Shown: piece after piece, positions 33,141-43,317 of the stretch
Position numbering within the stretch: the first letter of the stretch is position 1
Layout: each line of letters begins with the position of its first letter
DNA from: Pseudomonas sp. MH9.2
GTDB lineage: Bacteria; Pseudomonadota; Gammaproteobacteria; Pseudomonadales; Pseudomonadaceae
Direction of reading: 5' to 3'
DNA length: 64,000 nt
NCBI RefSeq assembly: GCF_034353875.1
Contig: NZ_CP133784.1
Span: 1,736,001 to 1,800,000 of the forward strand
The notes under the pieces: model-generated
Told to the model about the DNA's origin: nothing
What the model saw: the letters and a program-made list of their open reading frames with translations, nothing else
Database searches by the model: none
Program-made: the position numbers and the translations under genes

Positions 33141-35368
33141 GACTGCGCCTCTTCTGCTACACGCATGCCGACTTGAGCGCAGAGCGCGAGGAAGTTGGGG
33201 AATGAGGTCGCGACGTTGGCGCAATCATGGATGCGGATCGGTGCCGATGCGCGCAGGGAGGCCACGCTGAAAGCCATGGCAATCCGGTGGTCGCCGTGAC
33301 CGTGAACTTCGCCGCCGCCGATCAGGCCGCCATCGATAATGATGCCGTCCGGGGTCGGCTCGACTTTGACGCCCAGCGCCAGCAAGCCGTCGGCCATGAC
33401 CTGGATACGGTCGGACTCCTTGACCCGCAGCTCTTCGGCGCCGCGCAGGACGGTGCGCCCTTCTGCACAGGCTGCCGCCACGAACAGTACCGGAAATTCG
33501 TCGATTGCCAGCGGGACCAGCTCTTCAGGGATTTCGATGCCCTTGAGTTTGGCCGCGCGTACACGCAGATCTGCCACGGGTTCGCCGCCGACTTCGCGCT
33601 GGTTTTCCAGGGTGATGTCGGCGCCCATCAGACGCAGAATATCAATGACGCCGGTACGCGTCGGGTTGATGCCAACGTGCTCAAGCAACAGGTCAGAGCC
33701 TTCAGCAATAGACGCGGCGACCAGAAAGAAGGCTGCCGAGGAGATATCAGCAGGCACTTCAATGTGGGTCGCGGTGAGCTTGTGACCCGACTCTACGGAA
33801 GCGGTGCTGTTCTGAACGCTGACCGGGTAGCCAAAGCCGCGCAGCATGCGTTCGGTATGGTCACGCGTCGGTGCAGGTTCGGTGATGCTGGTCTTGCCAT
33901 CGGCATACAGGCCAGCCAGCAGCAGGCAGGATTTCACCTGTGCGCTGGCCATTGGCAAGGTGTAGGTCAGGCCGGTCAGACGATGGCCGCCGCGAATGAT
34001 CATCGGTGGACGACCTTCAGCGGCGGTCTCGATCACGGCGCCCATTTCACGCAATGGATTGGCGACGCGGTTCATCGGCCGCTTGGACAGCGAGGCATCG
34101 CCGGTCAAGGTGCTGTCGAAGCTCTGCGCGGCCAGCAAACCGGAAAGCAGGCGCATCGAAGTGCCGGAGTTGCCCAGATAGATAGGGCCCGGCGCGGCTT
34201 TCAAGCCATGCAGGCCAACACCATGGATGGTCACGCGGCCATTTTGCGGCCCTTCGATCACAACACCCATGTCACGGAACGCCTGCAAGGTTGCCAGCGC
34301 GTCTTCACCTTCGAGGAAGCCCTCGACTTCGGTCGTGCCTTCGGCCAGCGAGCCGAGCATGATCGAGCGGTGGGAAATCGATTTGTCGCCTGGAACGCGG
34401 ATACGTCCGCAAACGCGTCCACCAGGATTAGCCAGGAAAATCAGGTCGTTGGTGTTCATAGCGTCCACATAAGCCCGGCGGGCAAGGATTTTACTGAAAT
34501 GCTCGCGAGCAACACGGGCGCGAGTGAATACGCCCAGTAATTGAAGCCCATCCCCTGCATCGACCGCGTCGCGCAAGGCGTCGAGGTCTGTGCGAAATGT
34601 ATCCAATGTGCGTAACACCGCCTCGCGATTAGCGAGAAAAATGTCGTGCCACATCACCGGGTCACTGCCCGCGATCCTTGTGAAATCGCGGAAACCGCCC
34701 GCTGCGTATCTAAAGATGTCCAGATTCTCGTTGCGCTTAGCCAGTGAGTCCACCAGGGCAAACGCCAGCAGATGCGGCAAATGACTGGTCGCCGCCAACA
34801 CTTCATCGTGGCGTTCGACCTGCATATGCTCGACATCCGCGCCCAGCTCAGACCATAAACGGTCAATCAGGGCCAACGCTGCCGGATCGGTTTCGGCCAG
34901 CGGTGTCAAAATCACTTTATGCCGACGGAACAGCTGGGCGTTGGAGGCTTCCACCCCGCTCTGCTCGGACCCGGCAATTGGATGCCCCGGCACGAAACGC
35001 GCGGGCAAACCGCCAAACGCCAGACGCGCAGCGCGCACCACGTTGCCCTTGGCGCTGCCGACATCGGTCAGCACAGCATTGCCAAGATCAAGGGTCGCCA
35101 ACAACGTCAGTAACTTTTCCATTGCCAGAATAGGCACAGCGAGCTGGATAACGTCAGCGCCGCGACAGGCGGCAGCGATATCTTCCTCGCACCGGTCGAC
35201 CACGCCCTGCTCTACCGCCAGCTGGCGCGAGCGCGGATTCAGATCGACACCCACCACTTCCCGGCACAGGCCACTTTCACGCAGGCCTTTGGCGAACGAA
35301 CCACCGATCAAGCCGAGGCCGATCACCACCAGGCGCCCGATCATAGGTTGAGTTGATTGCACGGGCAT
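33137..35368 (-). CDS. aroA: Bifunctional prephenate dehydrogenase / EPSP synthase (TyrA-AroA fusion)
   Basis: 743 residues. The N-terminal half is an NAD-dependent prephenate/arogenate dehydrogenase ([17 protein letters not shown] near residue 13, [14 protein letters not shown]). The C-terminal half, from about residue 310, is EPSP synthase with [55 protein letters not shown] and a [11 protein letters not shown] segment. The two activities sit at two steps of aromatic synthesis (prephenate to hydroxyphenylpyruvate; shikimate-3-phosphate to EPSP). The start at 35368 (MPVQSTQP) overlaps the hisC stop; Met at 35344 is an alternative. This fusion is well known in pseudomonads. Confidence 0.95.
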   Translation of the reverse strand: MPVQSTQPMIGRLVVIGLGLIGGSFAKGLRESGLCREVVGVDLNPRSRQLAVEQGVVDRCEEDIAAACRGADVIQLAVPILAMEKLLTLLATLDLGNAVLTDVGSAKGNVVRAARLAFGGLPARFVPGHPIAGSEQSGVEASNAQLFRRHKVILTPLAETDPAALALIDRLWSELGADVEHMQVERHDEVLAATSHLPHLLAFALVDSLAKRNENLDIFRYAAGGFRDFTRIAGSDPVMWHDIFLANREAVLRTLDTFRTDLDALRDAVDAGDGLQLLGVFTRARVAREHFSKILARRAYVDAMNTNDLIFLANPGGRVCGRIRVPGDKSISHRSIMLGSLAEGTTEVEGFLEGEDALATLQAFRDMGVVIEGPQNGRVTIHGVGLHGLKAAPGPIYLGNSGTSMRLLSGLLAAQSFDSTLTGDASLSKRPMNRVANPLREMGAVIETAAEGRPPMIIRGGHRLTGLTYTLPMASAQVKSCLLLAGLYADGKTSITEPAPTRDHTERMLRGFGYPVSVQNSTASVESGHKLTATHIEVPADISSAAFFLVAASIAEGSDLLLEHVGINPTRTGVIDILRLMGADITLENQREVGGEPVADLRVRAAKLKGIEIPEELVPLAIDEFPVLFVAAACAEGRTVLRGAEELRVKESDRIQVMADGLLALGVKVEPTPDGIIIDGGLIGGGEVHGHGDHRIAMAFSVASLRASAPIRIHDCANVATSFPNFLALCAQVGMRVAEEAQS

Positions 35369-35372
35369 GACA

Positions 35373-36485
35373 TCAACCACGTGCCAGAACCTTGGCCAAA
35401 GCCTCAAGGAAGCGCGCGTTTTCGCCCGGCAGACCGATGCTGACCCGCAGGTGGTTTGGCATCCCATACCCCCCGACCGGGCGCACGATCACGCCTTCAC
35501 GGAGCAGGCCTTGATAGACCGACGCACCTTCGCGACCGAGATCAATGGCAAGGAAGTTGGCCTTGGACGGAATCCAGCTCAGGCCCAACACACGCAGACC
35601 TTGTTCAAGCTGTTGCATCCCGGCTTCGTTCGCACGGCGACTTTGGGCCACGTACTCGACGTCATCCAGCGCAGCACAAGCCGCCGCCAGCGCAAGACTG
35701 TTGACGTTGAACGGCTGACGTACACGGTTCAGCACATCAGCAACAACCGGCGAAGACACGCCATAACCGACGCGCAGCGATGCCAGGCCATAGGCCTTGG
35801 AGAAGGTGCGCGATACCAGCAGGTTTGGGTAATCCGCCAGGTAGTTCAGGCCATTTGGCAGTTCCGCGCCTTCGGCGTATTCGATGTAAGCCTCGTCCAG
35901 CACCACCAACACGTTTTCCGGCACGGCGGCGAGGAAGTCAGCCAAGGCACTCGGACCGAACCAGGTCCCGGTCGGGTTGTTCGGGTTGGCGATAAACACG
36001 ACGCGGGTGTTGCTATCGATAGCCGCGAGCATTGCCGGCAGGTCATGACCCCAGTCTTTGGCGGGCGCAACGCGAGCGTCGGCGCCAACAGCCTGAGTGA
36101 CAATAGGATAGATGGCGAACGCATGCTCACTGAACACCGCATTCAGGCCCGGCGCCAGATACGCACGAGCGACCAACTCCAGAATGTCGTTGGAGCCATT
36201 ACCCAAGGTGACTTGATTGGCTTGCACACCGCAGCGCTCTGCAAGACGCGCCTTGAGATTGAAACCATTACCGTCCGGGTAGCGGGTCAACTCGGCGAGT
36301 TCGTCGCGAATCGCGGCCAAGGCCTTAGGGCTGGAACCCAGCGGGTTTTCGTTACTGGCCAGCTTGATGATCCGGGCCGGATCGATGTCCAGTTCGCGCG
36401 CCAGTTCGTCCACGGGTTTGCCCGGGACGTAAGGCGAAAGTTTTTGCACGCCCGGCTGTGCCAGGGCGAGGAAGTCGACGCTCAT
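35373..36485 (-). CDS. hisC: Histidinol-phosphate/aromatic aminotransferase (HisC type)
   Basis: 370 residues, class I/II PLP aminotransferase. Motifs: SNENPLGSSPKALAAIRDEL, ANPNNPTGTWFG, DEAYIEYAEG and the PLP lysine in SRTFSKAYGLASLRVGYG. Its place between pheA and tyrA-aroA suggests the second hisC copy of Pseudomonas, acting mainly on aromatic keto acids (phenylpyruvate, hydroxyphenylpyruvate) rather than only on imidazole acetol phosphate. The start has AAAGGGG upstream. Only 15 nt separate it from pheA. Confidence 0.94.
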   Translation of the reverse strand: MSVDFLALAQPGVQKLSPYVPGKPVDELARELDIDPARIIKLASNENPLGSSPKALAAIRDELAELTRYPDGNGFNLKARLAERCGVQANQVTLGNGSNDILELVARAYLAPGLNAVFSEHAFAIYPIVTQAVGADARVAPAKDWGHDLPAMLAAIDSNTRVVFIANPNNPTGTWFGPSALADFLAAVPENVLVVLDEAYIEYAEGAELPNGLNYLADYPNLLVSRTFSKAYGLASLRVGYGVSSPVVADVLNRVRQPFNVNSLALAAACAALDDVEYVAQSRRANEAGMQQLEQGLRVLGLSWIPSKANFLAIDLGREGASVYQGLLREGVIVRPVGGYGMPNHLRVSIGLPGENARFLEALAKVLARG

Positions 36486-36500
36486 GTAGTGCTAACCCCT

Positions 36501-37595
36501 TTAGAGAACCGCTTTCGGGTAGGAACCCAGCACCTTGAGTGCCACCGCTTCCTGACTGATCTGTTCCAACACGGCCTTGATCAATGGATCACGGTGATGG
36601 CCGACGAAGTCGATAAAGAACACGTAGGTCCATTTACCGCTGCGTGAAGGTCGGGTTTCGATACGGGTCAGGTCGATTCCGTTCTCATGGAAGGGCACCA
36701 GCAATTCATGCAGCGCGCCTGGTTTGTTGCTCATCGACACGATGATCGAGGTCTTGTCGTCGCCAGTCGGCGGGACTTCTTGACTGCCGATGATCAGGAA
36801 ACGCGTGGCGTTATCCGGGCGATCTTCGATTTTTTCTGCGATACGGGTCAGGCCGTACAGCCCTGCCGCCATATCGCCGGCGATGGCCGCCGAGTTCCAC
36901 TCACCCTTGACCCGCTTGGCCGCTTCGGCGTTGCTGGCAACGGCGATGCGCTCGACATTCGGGTAATGCGCGTCCAGCCACTTGCGGCACTGGGCCAGCG
37001 ACTGGGCGTGGGAGTAGATGCGGCTGATGCTGTCGGTCTTGGTATTTTCACCGACCAATAAATGGTGGTGAATACGCAATTCGACTTCGCCACAGATGAC
37101 CATGTCGTGTTCGAGAAAGCTGTCGAGGGTGTGGTTGACCGCGCCTTCGGTGGAATTTTCCACCGGGACCACGCCAAAATTCACCGCGCCGGCTGCGACT
37201 TCACGGAACACTTCATCAATGGCACCCATCGGCAAGCTGATGACAGCGTGACCAAAGTGCTTCATGGCTGCAGCTTGGGTGAAGGTGCCTTCAGGACCGA
37301 GGTAAGCCACTTTCAGCGGCTGCTCCAGCGCCAGGCACGAGGACATGATTTCGCGGAACAAGCGCGCCATTTCCTCGTTGCCCAACGGCCCCTTGTTGCG
37401 ATCCATGACACGCTTGAGCACTTGGGCTTCGCGTTCTGGACGGTAGAACACTGGCACTTCGCCTTCAGTGAGCGTGGCCATTTTCACCCGCGCAACTTCT
37501 TGCGCACAGCGCGCACGCTCACTGATCAACTCCAGGACTTTCTCGTCCAGGCTGTCAATGCGGATGCGCAGCGCCTTGAGTTCTTGCTCAGACAT
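36501..37595 (-). CDS. pheA: Bifunctional chorismate mutase / prephenate dehydratase (P-protein)
   Basis: 364 residues in three parts. The AroQ-type chorismate mutase is at about 1-90 (LRIRIDSLDEKVLELISERA). Prephenate dehydratase is at about 95-275 (AYLGPEGTFTQAAAMKHFG, VPVENSTEGAVNHTLDSF, and NATRFLIIG with the catalytic Thr). A C-terminal ACT domain (NKPGALHELLVPFHENGIDL, IETRPSRSGKW) binds phenylalanine for feedback inhibition. It makes phenylpyruvate. The ATG overlaps the serC stop by one base (TAATG), so translation is coupled. Confidence 0.96.
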   Translation of the reverse strand: MSEQELKALRIRIDSLDEKVLELISERARCAQEVARVKMATLTEGEVPVFYRPEREAQVLKRVMDRNKGPLGNEEMARLFREIMSSCLALEQPLKVAYLGPEGTFTQAAAMKHFGHAVISLPMGAIDEVFREVAAGAVNFGVVPVENSTEGAVNHTLDSFLEHDMVICGEVELRIHHHLLVGENTKTDSISRIYSHAQSLAQCRKWLDAHYPNVERIAVASNAEAAKRVKGEWNSAAIAGDMAAGLYGLTRIAEKIEDRPDNATRFLIIGSQEVPPTGDDKTSIIVSMSNKPGALHELLVPFHENGIDLTRIETRPSRSGKWTYVFFIDFVGHHRDPLIKAVLEQISQEAVALKVLGSYPKAVL

Positions 37596-38677
37596 TAGCC
37601 GTGTTCCTTCTCGAACTCTGCCATGTACGCCACCAGGGCGTTGACCCCATGGATGTCGACGGCGTTGTAGATGGAGGCACGCATGCCGCCAACCGAACGA
37701 TGGCCCTTGAGGTTGAGCAGACCACGTGCTTCGGCGCCGACCAGGAACGGCTTGTCCAGACGATCATCGGCCAGACGGAACGGCACGTTCATCCACGAGC
37801 GATCGGGTTTGTTGATCGGGTTGCTGTACAGGCCGCTGGCGTCGATGAAGTCGTACAGCGTGCGCTGTTTGATGTCATTGAGCTTGCCGATGGCTTCGAC
37901 GCCACCCTGCTCTTTGAGCCATTCGAACACCAGTCCGGACAGGTACCAGGATAGAGTCGGCGGGGTGTTGTACATCGACGCGTTGTCGGCGGCGACTTTG
38001 TAGTTGAGCATGGTCGGACAGATTGTACGGGCACGACCGAGCAGGTCTTCGCGAATGATCACGACGACAATACCGCTCGGGCCGATATTTTTCTGGGCGC
38101 CCGCGTAGATCATGCCGAACCTGGAAACGTCCACGGGGCGCGACAGGATGTCCGAGGACATGTCAGCCACCAGCGGGATATCGCCGGTTTCAGGAATCCA
38201 GCTGAATTCCAGGCCGCCAATGGTTTCATTGGGTGCGTAGTGAACGTAGGCAGCGTCTTTGGACAGCTTCCACTCGTTCTGGCCAGGAATGGCGAAATAG
38301 TCGTAAGGCTTGGCGCTGGCAGCGATGTTGACGTTGCCGAAGCGCGATGCTTCTTCAATTGCTTTCTGCGACCAGATACCGGTGTCGATGTAATCGGCAC
38401 TGGCGTTTTCCGGCAACAGATTGAGCGGAATCTGGGCAAATTGCTGGCTTGCGCCGCCTTGCAGAAACAGCACTTTATAGTTTGAGGGGATGCTCATCAG
38501 GTCGCGCAGATCTTGCTCGGCCTTGTTGGCAATGGAGACGAACTCATCACTGCGATGACTCATTTCCATGACGGACAGGCCTTTGCCATGCCAGTCCAGG
38601 AGTTCTGCCTGGGCACGCAGCAGAACAGCTTCAGGGAGCGCAGCAGGACCTGCGCAGAAGTTAAAAGCTCGCTTGCT
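37595..38677 (-). CDS. serC: Phosphoserine aminotransferase
   Basis: 360 residues. FNFCAGPAALPEAVLLRAQ at the start, EMSHRSDEF, GGASQQFAQIPLNLL, and the PLP lysine in YAGAQKNIGPSGIVVVI; it ends with GGMRASIYNAVDI. It forms phosphoserine (and 4-phosphohydroxythreonine for pyridoxal phosphate synthesis). The start at 38677 (MSKRAFNF) gives the standard length; the upstream in-frame ATG at 38728 adds 17 unsupported residues. First gene of the serC-pheA-hisC-tyrA/aroA-cmk-rpsA supraoperon. Confidence 0.96.
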   Translation of the reverse strand, partial: SKRAFNFCAGPAALPEAVLLRAQAELLDWHGKGLSVMEMSHRSDEFVSIANKAEQDLRDLMSIPSNYKVLFLQGGASQQFAQIPLNLLPENASADYIDTGIWSQKAIEEASRFGNVNIAASAKPYDYFAIPGQNEWKLSKDAAYVHYAPNETIGGLEFSWIPETGDIPLVADMSSDILSRPVDVSRFGMIYAGAQKNIGPSGIVVVIIREDLLGRARTICPTMLNYKVAADNASMYNTPPTLSWYLSGLVFEWLKEQGGVEAIGKLNDIKQRTLYDFIDASGLYSNPINKPDRSWMNVPFRLADDRLDKPFLVGAEARGLLNLKGHRSVGGMRASIYNAVDIHGVNALVAYMAEFEKEHG

Positions 38678-38732
38678 CATATCCACTCTCGTCAATGCTT
38701 GGGTCTGTACGCGTTGCACGTGTATCAAATCT

Positions 38733-38979
38733 GTAGGAGCTGACTTGTCTGCGATAAGCCGGGGTCGCGCTCGACTCGGTACGACCTTCCGACGGTAGTG
38801 AATTCACTATTTTTGCTAGCGCTTCGCACTAGATCGCAGACAAGTCAGCTCCTCCAGGAATTCGTGTTCGGCCGGGCATCTGTTTCTGGCCGAAGGCCGT
38901 AGGAGCTGACTTGTCTGCGATAGGGGCATACCTGATAGATACACCGCGTCAAACCATTCGCAGACAAGTCTGCTCCTAC
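38733..38979. repeat. Two BIME pairs between serC and gyrA
   Basis: Four REPs alternate in orientation: forward GTAGGAGCTGACTTGTCTGC (38733), inverted TCGCAGACAAGTCAGCTCCT (38834), forward (38899), and inverted TTCGCAGACAAGTCTGCTCC (38957). Spacers in the first pair match those near dsbG (CCGGGGTCGCG). They fill the gyrA-serC gap, where such elements can stabilise upstream mRNA ends or serve as gyrase sites. Confidence 0.9.
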
Positions 38980-38989
38980 AGGTATCGCA

Positions 38990-41764
38990 TTACTCTTCTT
39001 CCGGGGCGTCGACTTGCTGGGATTCGTCGATGTCGCTGACATCCAGCACTTCGCCTTCAAGCACTTCGCCTTCCAACACCTCACCCTCTTCGAACTCTTC
39101 GCCTTCGACTTCCGATGGCTCCTGAACACGCTCCAGGCCGACCAGTTTTTCGTCGCTGGCGAGTTTGATCAAGGTTACACCCTGGGTATTACGACCCAAA
39201 CTGGACACTTCATCAACACGGGTACGAACCAAGGTGCCCTGGTCGGAAATCAACATGATTTCTTCGCCGTCGAGCACTTGTACCGCACCGACCAAACGGC
39301 CATTACGGTCGTTGCTGACCATGGCGATAACGCCCTGACCGCCACGTTTGTACTCAGGGAACTCGGTAATCGCAGTGCGCTTGCCGAAACCACGCTCGGA
39401 CGCGGTGAGAATCTGGCTGCCTTCTTCCGGGATCAGCATGGAAATCAGCTTCTGACCTTCTGGCAGACGCATGCCGCGCACACCGCGAGCGGTACGGCCC
39501 ATGGCACGAACGTCGGACTCTTTAAAGCGTGTCACTTTGCCGCCGTCGGAGAACAGCATGACTTCGCGTTCGCCGTCAGTGATGGCGGCGGAAATCAGGA
39601 TGTCGCCTTCGTCCAGCTCCAGCGCGATCAGGCCAACACTGCGTTGACGGCTGAATTGCACCAGCGGGGTTTTCTTCACGGTGCCGTTGGCAGTCGACAT
39701 GAAGATGAACGGAGCTTTCTTCCTGTCTTCCGCCTTGATGCGGGCCTTTCTGTCTTCTTCGCTCTCGTCGCTTGCTACGTCGTCCAGTTCTGGAGTGATG
39801 ACATCGTCACCGCCTTCTTCTTCGGACTTCTTGCGCATGGCTTCCATGTCTACCGGCAGCATGGTGGTGATGTATTCACCCTCACTCAGCGGCAACAGAT
39901 TGACCAACGGACGACCACGGGCAGCACGCGACGCTTCCGGAATTTCGTATGTCTTGAGCCAGTACACCTTGCCTTTGCTGGAGAACATCAACAGCGTGGT
40001 GTGACTGTTGGCGACCAGCAGGTGAGCAATGTAGTCCTCATCCTTGACGCCGGTAGCCGATTTGCCTTTACCGCCACGGCGTTGAGCCTGGTAGACGGCC
40101 AACGGCTGAGTCTTGGCATAACCACCGTGAGAGATAGTAACGACACGCTCTTCTTCGGTGATCAGGTCGCCGAGGGTCAGGTCCAGACGCGCATCGAGAA
40201 TCTCGGTGCGGCGCACATCGCCGTATTCAGCGCGGATCAGCTCCAGCTCTTCGCGGATGACTTCCATCAGACGTTCGGCGCTGTTGAGAATACGCAGCAG
40301 TTCGCCGATCTGGGTGAGGATTTCCTGGTATTCGGTCAGCAGTTTTTCGTGTTCGAGACCGGTCAGACGGTGCAGACGCAGTTCCAGAATCGCCTGAGCC
40401 TGTTCCGGCGACAGGAAATACTTGCCGTCACGCAGGCCATATTGCGGGTCAAGGTTGTCCGGACGGCAGGAATCTGCGCCGGCACGCTCAACCATTTCCA
40501 CAACAGCACTGGATTCCCACGGTGTTTCGATCAGCGCTGCCTTGGCTTCAGCCGGTGTCGGCGAAGCTTTGATCAACGCGATAACCGGGTCGATGTTCGA
40601 CAGGGCGACCGCTTGACCTTCGAGCAGGTGACCACGTTCACGGGCTTTACGCAGTTCGAAAACGGTACGGCGGGTGACGACTTCGCGACGGTGGCGAACG
40701 AATGCTTCCAGCAGATCCTTAAGGTTGAGGATCCGCGGACGGCCATCGATCAGCGCTACGATGTTGATACCGAAAACGCTTTGCAGCTGGGTCTGGGCGT
40801 AGAGGTTGTTGAGGATCACCTCAGGCACTTCGCCACGACGCAGTTCGATCACTACGCGCATGCCGTCTTTGTCGGACTCGTCGCGCAGTTCAGTGATGCC
40901 TTCGAGCTTTTTCTCTTTGACCAGCTCGGCGATCTTCTCGATCAGACGTGCTTTGTTCAGCTGGTACGGGAGTTCGGTGATGACGATCTGCTGACGACCA
41001 CCGACCTTGTCGATGTCTTCGACCATCGAGCGGGCACGCATGTAAATGCGCCCACGACCGGTGCGATAGGCTTCGACGATACCGGCACGACCGTTGATGA
41101 TCGCGGCCGTCGGGAAGTCAGGACCCGGGATGTATTGCATCAGCTCATCGATGGTCAACTCAGGGTTGTCGATGAGCGCCAGGCAACCGTCGATGACTTC
41201 ACCGAGGTTGTGCGGCGGAATGTTGGTCGCCATGCCCACGGCGATACCGCTCGAGCCGTTGACCAGCAAGTTGGGGATACGGGTCGGCATGACCGCAGGG
41301 ATCATTTCGGTGCCGTCGTAGTTCGGCACCCAGTCCACGGTTTCTTTATGCAGGTCGGCCAGCAGTTCGTGGGCCAGCTTGGTCATCCGGACTTCGGTGT
41401 ATCGCATGGCTGCGGCGTTGTCGCCGTCCACCGAACCGAAGTTGCCCTGGCCGTCTACCAACAGGTAGCGCAGGGAGAATGGCTGAGCCATCCGTACGAT
41501 AGTGTCGTAAACAGCAGTATCACCATGCGGGTGGTACTTACCGATAACGTCGCCGACCACACGGGCAGATTTCTTGTACGGCTTGTTCCAGTCGTTACCC
41601 AGTTCGCTCATCGCGAAGAGTACACGCCGATGCACGGGCTTCAAGCCATCACGCGCATCCGGCAGTGCCCGTCCGACGATTACGCTCATCGCGTAGTCGA
41701 GGTAGGACTGTTTCAGCTCGTCTTCGATATTGACCGGGAGGATTTCTTTGGCCAGTTCGCCCAT
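38990..41764 (-). CDS. gyrA: DNA gyrase subunit A
   Basis: 924 residues. The start at 41764 ([17 protein letters not shown]) matches GyrA; the frame extends upstream without homology. The breakage-reunion domain has the quinolone region [17 protein letters not shown] with Thr83 and Asp87 (the Pseudomonas wild-type residues) and catalytic Tyr122 in AAAMRYTEV. The C-terminal DNA-wrapping domain has GyrA-box-like [10 protein letters not shown] and later blade motifs ([34 protein letters not shown]). The end is a long acidic tail with repeated GEVLE units. It partners GyrB to introduce negative supercoils. Confidence 0.97.
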   Translation of the reverse strand: MGELAKEILPVNIEDELKQSYLDYAMSVIVGRALPDARDGLKPVHRRVLFAMSELGNDWNKPYKKSARVVGDVIGKYHPHGDTAVYDTIVRMAQPFSLRYLLVDGQGNFGSVDGDNAAAMRYTEVRMTKLAHELLADLHKETVDWVPNYDGTEMIPAVMPTRIPNLLVNGSSGIAVGMATNIPPHNLGEVIDGCLALIDNPELTIDELMQYIPGPDFPTAAIINGRAGIVEAYRTGRGRIYMRARSMVEDIDKVGGRQQIVITELPYQLNKARLIEKIAELVKEKKLEGITELRDESDKDGMRVVIELRRGEVPEVILNNLYAQTQLQSVFGINIVALIDGRPRILNLKDLLEAFVRHRREVVTRRTVFELRKARERGHLLEGQAVALSNIDPVIALIKASPTPAEAKAALIETPWESSAVVEMVERAGADSCRPDNLDPQYGLRDGKYFLSPEQAQAILELRLHRLTGLEHEKLLTEYQEILTQIGELLRILNSAERLMEVIREELELIRAEYGDVRRTEILDARLDLTLGDLITEEERVVTISHGGYAKTQPLAVYQAQRRGGKGKSATGVKDEDYIAHLLVANSHTTLLMFSSKGKVYWLKTYEIPEASRAARGRPLVNLLPLSEGEYITTMLPVDMEAMRKKSEEEGGDDVITPELDDVASDESEEDRKARIKAEDRKKAPFIFMSTANGTVKKTPLVQFSRQRSVGLIALELDEGDILISAAITDGEREVMLFSDGGKVTRFKESDVRAMGRTARGVRGMRLPEGQKLISMLIPEEGSQILTASERGFGKRTAITEFPEYKRGGQGVIAMVSNDRNGRLVGAVQVLDGEEIMLISDQGTLVRTRVDEVSSLGRNTQGVTLIKLASDEKLVGLERVQEPSEVEGEEFEEGEVLEGEVLEGEVLDVSDIDESQQVDAPEEE

Positions 41765-42103
41765 GAGAAGCCTGATTCCTTTTTCTGGTGAAACCTCGTC
41801 ACATCCATGCGGGACGAACGAAGCTCGCCGCTGCAGGCATTTGCCATGCAACGACTTACGACAAATCAACGAGTTATGCCATGGATCTGCGCAGTAAAGG
41901 CAGGCGCATCGCGCTACCCTGGAAACCGCCGAATGTTATCACAAACGCGATCAGGGACCTATCCCCTGGATAGCCTGCCAAAACACTAATCGACCAACGA
42001 TCGGCCTTTATAGCGCCTCTGAGGGCCCTGCATGCGTTTTGACGATCCCGCCCTGTGTCGATTTCGATTCTGATCGAAGGTCTGCAGGAGGGCCCATATA
42101 AGA
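41765..42103. other. Intergenic region upstream of gyrA
   Basis: 339 nt between gyrA and mtnA, both on the minus strand. It must hold the gyrA promoter and mRNA leader. I saw no repeat, hairpin with a T-run or convincing promoter box by eye; short frames here lack features. Confidence 0.4.
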
Positions 42104-43180
42104 TCAATGCAACCGCTTGCGGCACATCAGTTGCGCCATTTTGGCGGTGTCGGGGCGCTCGACGATGCCTTTCTCGGTCACGATGGCGTCGATCAAGTCT
42201 GCTGGCGTCACATCGAACACCGGGTTGAACGCGTCGACATCAGCCCCTACACGCTGGCCGCCGAGCTCCAGCAACTCTCGACCGTCACGCTCTTCGATGG
42301 GGATGTCTTCACCACTGGCCAAGGCCATGTCGATGGTCGAACTCGGCGCCACTACCATGAAGCGCACGCCGTGGTGCATGGCGGCAACGGCCAGTTGATA
42401 GGTGCCGATCTTGTTCGCCACGTCACCGTTGGCGGTGATGCGGTCGGCGCCGACGATGACCCAGGTAATGCCTTTGGTGCGCATCAGGTACGCCGCGGCC
42501 GAATCGGCAGTGACGGTGACAGGGATGCCCTCATTCGCCAGTTCCCAAGCCGTCAAACGCGAGCCTTGCAGCCATGGCCGGGTTTCATCGGCGTAAACGC
42601 GCTCGATCATGCCTTCCAGGTACGCCGCACGGATCACCCCCAGCGCGGTGCCGAAGCCGCCAGTCGCCAGCGCGCCCGTGTTGCAGTGGGTCAGCACGGT
42701 TTGCAGATTGCCCTGATGCTTGCGGATCAGGTCGGCACCGAGCTGGGCCATAGTCAGGTTGGCTTCGCGATCACTCAAGTGAATCCCCACTGCTTCCGCT
42801 TCGAGCGCCGCCAAAGGTGATTCGCTGCCCTTCAAGCGCTGCAGACGGTCGCGCATGCGATTCAGCGCCCAGAACAGGTTGACGGCGGTGGGCCGCGACT
42901 CGGCAAGCACGGTGAAGTCTTCTTCCAATGCTGCCTGCCAGTCGCCGCCAGCGGCAAAACGCTCGCGCGCTGCCAACACCACGCCATAGGCCGCACTGAT
43001 ACCGATGGCGGGCGCACCGCGCACGACCATCGAGCGAATGGCCTCAGCCACGCCCGCCGCGCTGGTGTACGTGTGCCAGGTTTCCTCGAAGGGCAACACG
43101 CGCTGATCAAGCAGATGCAGAGCGCCATCCCGCCAATCGATGGCCTTCACCTTCTCCGCAGCCAATAGTCGATCGCGCAT
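42104..43180 (-). CDS. mtnA: S-methyl-5-thioribose-1-phosphate isomerase
   Basis: 358 residues, eIF2B-alpha/MtnA family. [20 protein letters not shown], the catalytic Cys in [19 protein letters not shown], the catalytic Asp in [20 protein letters not shown], and the ending [11 protein letters not shown]. It isomerises methylthioribose-1-phosphate to methylthioribulose-1-phosphate in methionine salvage. The start at 43180 ([16 protein letters not shown]) is preferred; the frame opens at 43231. It is divergent from the methylthioadenosine deaminase gene, another salvage enzyme. Confidence 0.94.
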   Translation of the reverse strand: MRDRLLAAEKVKAIDWRDGALHLLDQRVLPFEETWHTYTSAAGVAEAIRSMVVRGAPAIGISAAYGVVLAARERFAAGGDWQAALEEDFTVLAESRPTAVNLFWALNRMRDRLQRLKGSESPLAALEAEAVGIHLSDREANLTMAQLGADLIRKHQGNLQTVLTHCNTGALATGGFGTALGVIRAAYLEGMIERVYADETRPWLQGSRLTAWELANEGIPVTVTADSAAAYLMRTKGITWVIVGADRITANGDVANKIGTYQLAVAAMHHGVRFMVVAPSSTIDMALASGEDIPIEERDGRELLELGGQRVGADVDAFNPVFDVTPADLIDAIVTEKGIVERPDTAKMAQLMCRKRLH

Positions 43181-43317
43181 TCCACACCCCATGTACTTAA
43201 AAATAGAAAGCCAAGATCGAGAGCAAAGCATAAAAAGCCGCTGATTATAGCGAGCCGCCCAAGAAGACGCTCGGGTATACTTCGCCGGCCCTGAATATAA
43301 GCTCTGGATGTCCTGCC

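Noticed and set aside
33227..36647. Long plus-strand ORFs opposite tyrA-aroA and hisC
   Set aside because: Both minus-strand genes are well supported; the antisense frames are GC-bias artefacts.
39014..41791. 925-codon plus-strand ORF antisense to gyrA
   Set aside because: Shadow of gyrA produced by its codon bias; composition is unlike any protein family and gyrA is certain.
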